From positions 1 through 6,710 of the forward strand of contig JAFPUX010000328.1 of assembly GCA_017413145.1 (NCBI GenBank): a stretch of DNA of 6,710 nt, in the 5' to 3' direction. This document shows, piece by piece, positions 1 through 3,233 of the stretch (position 1 is the first letter of the stretch; each line of letters opens with the position of its first letter). Source of the DNA: Kiritimatiellia bacterium. GTDB taxonomy: Bacteria; Verrucomicrobiota; Kiritimatiellia; RFP12; UBA3636. The position numbers and the translations under genes were made by a program. A model generated the notes under the pieces. The model searched no databases, was not told the DNA's origin, and worked only from the letters and a program-made list of their open reading frames with translations.

Positions 1-2
1 TC

Positions 3-278
3 GACGAGGCTCTTTCCGCGCTCGCAACCACGGCCGGCATCCATCCGGTTCGCTTCGGACACCACCGAGTGGGCGTGCCGCACTTTCCGTTCTCCGTCTA
101 CTATGATGTCGAGGGCGAAGACGTGGTCGTGAAGGCCGTCCCTCGCCGACCGCTAAGCGGGCCGCCCGTGGCGGGGTGCGGACCCCGCCACGGGCGATGC
201 AATATTCCGGGGGGCTCGTCCGTTTCTATGGTGGGCGGCGAAGGCGCCGTCCGGAAAACCACGGGAGAACCGAGATGA
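3..278 (+). CDS. C-terminal part of a RelE/ParE-family toxin (5' end outside window, 3' end run-on)
   Basis: The open frame enters from the left edge. Its first 46 or so residues fit the C-terminal half of RelE/ParE-fold toxins (plasmid stabilisation family), which usually inhibit gyrase or cleave mRNA and pair with an antitoxin encoded next door. The diagnostic piece is the strand pair 'PHFPFSVYYDVEGEDVVVKAV', split here as PHFPFSVYYDVEG and EDVVVKAV, matching the family pattern FPY-x-(V/I)-x-Y-x-(V/I)-x2-(D/E)-x-VVV-x-AV. After KAV the frame runs through a hairpin and a leader as low-complexity sequence and stops at 276-278, inside the ATGA of the next gene. This tail is not conserved in the second leader copy and is unlikely to be real protein. 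Dropping one C from the run at 140-142 would give VLADR and a TAA at 154-156. I infer a frameshifted or truncated toxin; the antitoxin is not visible. Confidence 0.5.
   Translation, partial: DEALSALATTAGIHPVRFGHHRVGVPHFPFSVYYDVEGEDVVVKAVPRRPLSGPPVAGCGPRHGRCNIPGGSSVSMVGGEGAVRKTTGEPR
163..196 (+). terminator. Strong 14-bp hairpin upstream of SUMF1-like gene (terminator or leader structure)
   Basis: Bases 163-176 are perfectly complementary to 183-196 around the six-base loop TGCGGA, giving a very GC-rich stem. No run of T follows, so it is not a classical intrinsic terminator. The core is repeated ahead of the second SUMF1-like gene at 6295-6322. It may end transcription of the upstream toxin remnant, or be the first structure in the leader of the following gene. 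Confidence 0.6.
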
Positions 279-579
279 ACGCCACCGCCACGATCCGTTC
301 CTTTTTCGCCGCGCTGCTGTGCGGCGCCGCCGCCATCGCCTCCGCGCAGGAGGCACGGCGCGAAGTCAACCCCGACGCGAAGCTGCACCGCTTCAGCACG
401 ACGGTCGAGAAGGAGCGGCCGGAGCTCGACGAGGAGACGAAGCGCCTCATCGCCGCGTTCCGGCGCGATCCCTCGGACGCCAGCCGCGCCGCGCTCCGCG
501 CGAAGGTCGCCGCGAACTACGATGCCGTCCTCGCCCGCAAGAAGGCGAAGCTCGCGGAGCTGGAGAAGACCGCGAGGGA
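166..579 (+). repeat. Direct repeat, copy 1: hairpin core + leader + 5' coding part of SUMF1-like gene
   Basis: This stretch aligns with 6295-6710. By hand I count 25 differences in the 305 coding bases compared (about 92% identity) and 13 amino-acid changes in 101. The similarity begins abruptly two bases inside the hairpin base, and the sequence upstream is unrelated. This marks the left boundary of a duplicated cassette. The right boundary lies beyond the window in the second copy. Confidence 0.9.
197..274 (+). promoter_or_regulatory. Conserved leader of SUMF1-like gene, with ribosome binding site
   Basis: The stretch between the hairpin and the ATG is almost unchanged ahead of the second SUMF1-like gene (6326-6405). 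From the hairpin core to about base 231 there is one substitution (C/T near 220). A short indel-bearing patch follows (about 231-250), then 24 identical bases to the start codon. GGGAGA at 263-268, six bases before the ATG, is the ribosome binding site. The AT-richer islands at 201-206 and 222-229 could hold promoter elements, but I cannot assign -35 and -10 boxes with confidence. It matches no riboswitch class that I know. Confidence 0.5.
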
Positions 580-1486
580 TCGGAGCAAGGTCGACGAGAT
601 GCAGGTCATCGTGGACGAGATGCTGCGCGACCGCGAGGCGCGCATCGACGCGACGATGGCGCGCTTCTCCGACGCGCGGCTCCGCCCGGGCCTCCGCGAC
701 GGCGAGGAGCCCTACAAGGCCGTCCTCGGCGCGAAGGGCCGCAACGTCTCGATCGGCTGCACGCCGGTGACCTGCGCCGAATACGCGGCGTTCCTGAAGG
801 CGACGGGGCGAAAGGCGCCGAAATACTGGCCGGGCGGCGCAATGCCGCCGGACCGGGCCGACCACCCCGTCGTGTGGGTGTCGTTCGACGACGCGCTCGC
901 CTACTGCGCCTGGCTCGAGGCGGCGGATCCGGCGCACCGCTACCGCCTCCCGACCGAGGAGGAATGGGAGCTCGCCGCCGGACACATGCCCAAGGACGCC
1001 GATTTCAACTGCAACTCCGTCATCGCGGAGGAGCTTCTCAAGAAGGACCCGGACCGCCGGGTGACGTTCGTCCATCCGAAGTCCTCCCGGAAAGGCGAGA
1101 GCCTCCCGCTGAAGGACGTCCTTTCGACGGACGGCGGCCACGTGCGGGGATGGGTGGACCACGGCGACTACACGGGATTCATCTACACCGACCTCTTCAA
1201 GGAAATCAACGACGCGGGGGGCAATACAACCAGCGTCGGGGCCTACGCGGGAACGAAGGGCGCGTGCGGCGGCGTGGACTTCTGGGGCAACTGCTGGGAG
1301 TGGACCTCGACCGAGATCATCGCCACGAACGGGGCGGAGAAAGGCCAGAAGGTCAAGGAAATCAAGGGCGGGTCGTGGTATGCAAACCGCGCGAGCTGCC
1401 GCACCGAATCGCGCGGCGAGGGGCGCGCGCCGTCGCTCGGCTACAACACCGTCGGCTTCCGCGTCGTCCGCGAGGACCGCGAGTAG
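275..1486 (+). CDS. Secreted SUMF1/FGE-sulfatase-domain protein with N-terminal helical region
   Basis: This is a 403-aa protein. The ATG at 275 is chosen because it has GGGAGA upstream, begins a clean signal peptide (residues 1-24, cleavage after ASA) and coincides with the identical start of the paralogue at 6406. Residues 30-130 are charged and helical, probably a coiled coil. Residues 158-400 fit the SUMF1/FGE-sulfatase fold (PF03781): VTCAEYAAFL (165-174), HPVVWVSFDDALAYCAWL (197-214), YRLPTEEEWELAA (223-235), GNCWEWTSTE (338-347), KGGSW (364-368) and NTVGFRVV (391-398). True formylglycine-generating enzymes use two cysteines in the region after GGS. Here the first position is Ala370 and only Cys375 remains, so sulfatase activation is unlikely. 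An unusual segment (about 236-316) separates the two halves. I infer an exported, non-FGE member acting in binding or another modification. Its substrate is unknown. The nested palindrome starting 17 bases after the stop may end its transcript. Confidence 0.85.
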   Translation: MNATATIRSFFAALLCGAAAIASAQEARREVNPDAKLHRFSTTVEKERPELDEETKRLIAAFRRDPSDASRAALRAKVAANYDAVLARKKAKLAELEKTARDRSKVDEMQVIVDEMLRDREARIDATMARFSDARLRPGLRDGEEPYKAVLGAKGRNVSIGCTPVTCAEYAAFLKATGRKAPKYWPGGAMPPDRADHPVVWVSFDDALAYCAWLEAADPAHRYRLPTEEEWELAAGHMPKDADFNCNSVIAEELLKKDPDRRVTFVHPKSSRKGESLPLKDVLSTDGGHVRGWVDHGDYTGFIYTDLFKEINDAGGNTTSVGAYAGTKGACGGVDFWGNCWEWTSTEIIATNGAEKGQKVKEIKGGSWYANRASCRTESRGEGRAPSLGYNTVGFRVVREDRE

Positions 1487-1503
1487 CGACCGCCATCGTC
1501 AGG

Positions 1504-1634
1504 CTAGAGCGGTTTCATCTATTCTGTAGCCGTTGAAAGGTAGGGACGTTTCCACGAAACGTCCGTAAGGTCGGACGCGCCGTGGGCGCGTCCCTACCTT
1601 GGAAACGGCTACACTTTTTCTGAAACCGCTCTAG
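1504..1634. repeat. 131-base nested palindromic element between convergent genes (probable bidirectional terminator, REP/MITE-like)
   Basis: Three stem segments pair in order: 1504-1517 with 1621-1634 (14 bp, perfect), 1525-1534 with 1604-1613 (10 bp) and 1537-1548 with 1589-1600 (12 bp). A symmetrical 7/7 internal loop separates the first two. Inside are two perfect 9-bp hairpins with three-base loops: 1544-1552/1556-1564 (loop CAC) and 1573-1581/1585-1593 (loop GTG). The inner hairpins share their GGACG...CGTCC ends and overlap the third stem, so alternative folds compete. The element begins 17 bases after the SUMF1-like stop and ends on the stop codon of the minus-strand remnant, which suits a two-way terminator. 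It encodes nothing. The inner part (1539-1598, GGTAGGGACG ends) looks like an independent unit placed inside the outer CTAGAGCGG palindrome. I infer a non-autonomous repeat family. Confidence 0.85.
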
Positions 1635-1816
1635 GCCAACGCGTGCTTTTCCATCCGCACGTGCGGGATGCCGGCCTCGACGACGTCCGGGTCGAGGTAG
1701 AAGCAGCGCTGCCCCGCGACGAACACTTTCGCGCGGATGCGCAGGATCGCGTAGAGCTCGCCGGGCGAGAGCTCGGAGAAGGTCTTGGAGAAGGATTTCA
1801 CGCCAGCGGGTGTCAT
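1631..1816 (-). pseudogene. ElaA-type GNAT acetyltransferase remnant with in-frame internal deletion
   Basis: The 61-residue open frame starts like ElaA, a small GNAT-fold N-acetyltransferase family: FSELSPGELYAILRIRAKVFV (residues 13-33), then a Q-x-C-x-Y-x-D-x-D stretch (36-44). It then passes directly into VVEAGIPHVRMEKHALA and a stop. That ending matches the extreme C-terminus of E. coli ElaA, which carries GIPHIGM close to its end. The family is about 150 aa long, so roughly 90 internal residues, including the acetyl-CoA binding motif, are missing while the frame and native end are kept. The Glu normally in VFVVEQ is Gly here. It lies 40 bases downstream of the XylR-like gene on the same strand and may share its transcript. 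No good ribosome binding site is seen. It cannot be an active acetyltransferase. Confidence 0.6.
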
Positions 1817-1856
1817 GTGCGCGGATTCTAGCAGAACGCCGCCGCCGATGGCGCGT

Positions 1857-2990
1857 TCAGGACGGTCGCCGCGCCCTTGCCGCGCGAAAGGCCCTCATCG
1901 TCATGCCGTAGCGCGCCTTGAAGGCTCGCTTGAGGTGCGCGGGCGACTCCCATCCGCAGAGGCGGGCTATCGGCTGCAGCAGCTGGTGCCGGTTTGAAAG
2001 CAGAGCCTCGACTCTCTCGAAGCGCTTGTCCAGAATGGCCTGGTGCACCGTCGCCCCGGTTTTGGCGTGGAAGTCGATTTCGAGGCTGCGGCGCGAAACG
2101 CCGCAAGCCTGCGCCACGTCGGCGACCGCGATGCCGTCCGCGGCGTGCTCCTCTATGAATGCCCGGGCCTTCCGCGTGATGGCGCTGCTTGGCTGTGCCG
2201 GGATGCTCGATCCCCGCCTGACCAGCTCCGAAGGCGCAACCAAGAGGCGACCGCCTTCCCCGCTGTCCATGAGCCTTGCCAGCATCAAGGCGGCGCTTCT
2301 GCCCACGCCATGGTGGTCGAGCGCCACGGAACTCAATCGCGGCGAAAGCGTCTCGCAAATCATCGCGTTGTCGTCCACGGCAACGACGGCGACGTCGCGC
2401 CCGAACGCAAGCCCGGCCTCCGCGATCTGCGGGTAGATTTCGGCGGCGACCTCGTCGTTGGCGGCGAATAGCGCCACGGGGCGCGGCGCCCGGCGCAGGA
2501 CCGCCGCCACGTCGTGCGCGCGAAGGTTCCCCAGGTCCAGCTCGGCGAAGGGGATTTCGGCGCGGGCGGCAAAGGCCCTTGCCTCGCGGCCGCGCAGATG
2601 CGACCAGGCGGCGCCCGCGTGGCCGGTGGCGAATACGAGCGAGGCCGGCCCTGTCTTCGAGAGCTCCCGCAGCGCCATGCGGGCGACGGCGGCGGAGTCG
2701 GTGGCCACCGAGCCCGCGCCGGCCGCGCCGGCCTTGTCCAGATAGACGCAGGGAATGCCGCGCCATGCGGCCGCCGGCGGCCGCCCGTCCTTCGCAAGCG
2801 GCCAGTAGCCCTGCACGATCACGCCATCCGGCGAAATGCCCCGGACGAGCCTGCGCGCGGATTCCGCATCGCGCACGGAGGAGACCACAAGCAGCCGCCA
2901 GCCGCGCTCCCGCGCAACGGACCGCATGCCGTCGAACTTGCCTTGATGGCTGCTGCCGATCGAGTCTATGAATGCCAGGACGGTCTTCAT
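1857..2990 (-). CDS. XylR-like transcriptional regulator (periplasmic-binding-protein sensor + AraC-type HTH)
   Basis: This is a 377-aa cytoplasmic regulator, close to the length of E. coli XylR (392 aa). Residues 1-263 form a LacI/periplasmic-binding-like sensor: a ligand-pocket start (MKTVLAFIDS), GVIVQ (56-60), SVATDSAAVARMAL (94-107), AANDEVAAEIYPQI (176-189), VAVDDNAMICETLSPRLSSVA (203-223) and a VAPSELVRRGSS end (251-262). Residues 270-372 form the AraC-type DNA-binding domain with two helix-turn-helix units, VADVAQACGVSRRSLEIDF (289-307) and IARLCGWESPAHLKRAFKARYG (341-362, listed here by its key residues G346, H352, F357). The ligand is probably a sugar, by family analogy only. The ATG at 2990 is chosen because it begins the conserved first beta strand and sits at the expected transcript start; no Shine-Dalgarno sequence precedes it. 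The gene is divergent from the beta-helix gene, its likely target. Confidence 0.9.
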   Translation of the reverse strand: MKTVLAFIDSIGSSHQGKFDGMRSVARERGWRLLVVSSVRDAESARRLVRGISPDGVIVQGYWPLAKDGRPPAAAWRGIPCVYLDKAGAAGAGSVATDSAAVARMALRELSKTGPASLVFATGHAGAAWSHLRGREARAFAARAEIPFAELDLGNLRAHDVAAVLRRAPRPVALFAANDEVAAEIYPQIAEAGLAFGRDVAVVAVDDNAMICETLSPRLSSVALDHHGVGRSAALMLARLMDSGEGGRLLVAPSELVRRGSSIPAQPSSAITRKARAFIEEHAADGIAVADVAQACGVSRRSLEIDFHAKTGATVHQAILDKRFERVEALLSNRHQLLQPIARLCGWESPAHLKRAFKARYGMTMRAFRAARARRPS

Positions 2991-2998
2991 GAAGGGCA

Positions 2999-3028
2999 AT
3001 GCTAGCAACGCCGCGCGTCGGTTGTCAA
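2999..3028 (-). promoter_or_regulatory. Sigma-70-type promoter of the XylR-like gene
   Basis: Read on the minus strand there is a perfect -35 box TTGACA (3028-3023). After 18 bases comes TAGCAT (3004-2999) as the -10 box, preceded by TGC as in an extended -10. The predicted start of transcription is at or within two bases of A2990, the first base of the start codon. This implies a leaderless or nearly leaderless mRNA and fits the absence of a Shine-Dalgarno sequence. Confidence 0.55.
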
Positions 3029-3062
3029 GGCACCCGGCGCACCCGGCGTGGCGTGGGCGAAA

Positions 3063-3151
3063 GGATGCGAACGCATCGCCGATCGCATCCACGTCCCGCC
3101 CGCGCTCTGCGCAAAATGCGACATTTTTTGTTTCGCGTAATGCGATGTTTT
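3063..3151. promoter_or_regulatory. Array of ATGCGA motifs in the divergent control region (candidate XylR-like operators)
   Basis: The hexamer ATGCGA occurs at 3065-3070, 3116-3121 and 3140-3145 and inverted (TCGCAT) at 3083-3088. Copies one and two form an 8-bp inverted repeat, GGATGCGA / TCGCATCC (3063-3070, 3083-3090). The last two sit in a 24-base-spaced direct repeat, AATGCGAcaTTTT (3115-3127) and AATGCGAtgTTTT (3139-3151). The first of these is also palindromic (AAAATG-CGA-CATTTT, 3113-3127). Direct-repeat sites next to the target promoter are typical for AraC-family activators. Assignment to the neighbouring regulator is inference. Confidence 0.5.
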
Positions 3152-3173
3152 CGGACGGTTTATGGAGTAGGAT
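3146..3173 (+). promoter_or_regulatory. Possible promoter of the beta-helix gene
   Basis: A fair -10 box TAGGAT (3168-3173) has only a poor -35 match (TGTTTT, 3146-3151) at 16 bases. The last ATGCGA repeat overlaps this -35 position, as expected for an activator-dependent promoter. The 5' leader would be about 55 bases. Confidence 0.35.
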
Positions 3174-3217
3174 AGTCGCGTGCCGCCATTCGGGCGGCGC
3201 AAGGTTCGCTTTCGGGC

Positions 3218-3223
3218 GAGGGG
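3218..3223 (+). promoter_or_regulatory. Ribosome binding site of the beta-helix gene
   Basis: GAGGGG lies ten bases before the ATG at 3234. It decides that start over earlier in-frame codons, which would precede the signal peptide with unlikely sequence. Confidence 0.6.
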
Positions 3224-3233
3224 AAAGTTCGAA

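Noticed and set aside
176..274. Upstream in-frame GTG start for the SUMF1-like protein
   Set aside because: It would place 33 unlikely residues, translated from the hairpin and leader, before the signal peptide. The ATG at 275 has a ribosome binding site and is conserved in the paralogue.
275..346. Lipoprotein signal in the SUMF1-like proteins (cysteine at residue 16)
   Set aside because: The residues before the cysteine (AALL) do not fit a lipobox, and a good ASA cleavage site follows at residue 24.
101..1162. Long minus-strand open frame opposite the SUMF1-like gene
   Set aside because: Low-complexity Arg/Ala/Val sequence with no motif; a shadow of the coding strand. The same applies to minus-strand frames at 3684-4808 and 5307-6599.
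1504..1634. CRISPR repeat or tRNA-like structure
   Set aside because: There is one palindromic unit only, with no regularly spaced repeats, no spacers and no cloverleaf with conserved tRNA bases.
1621..1634. Truncation of the ElaA gene by insertion of the palindrome
   Set aside because: The residues before the stop match the native ElaA C-terminus, so the stop appears to be original and the loss is internal.
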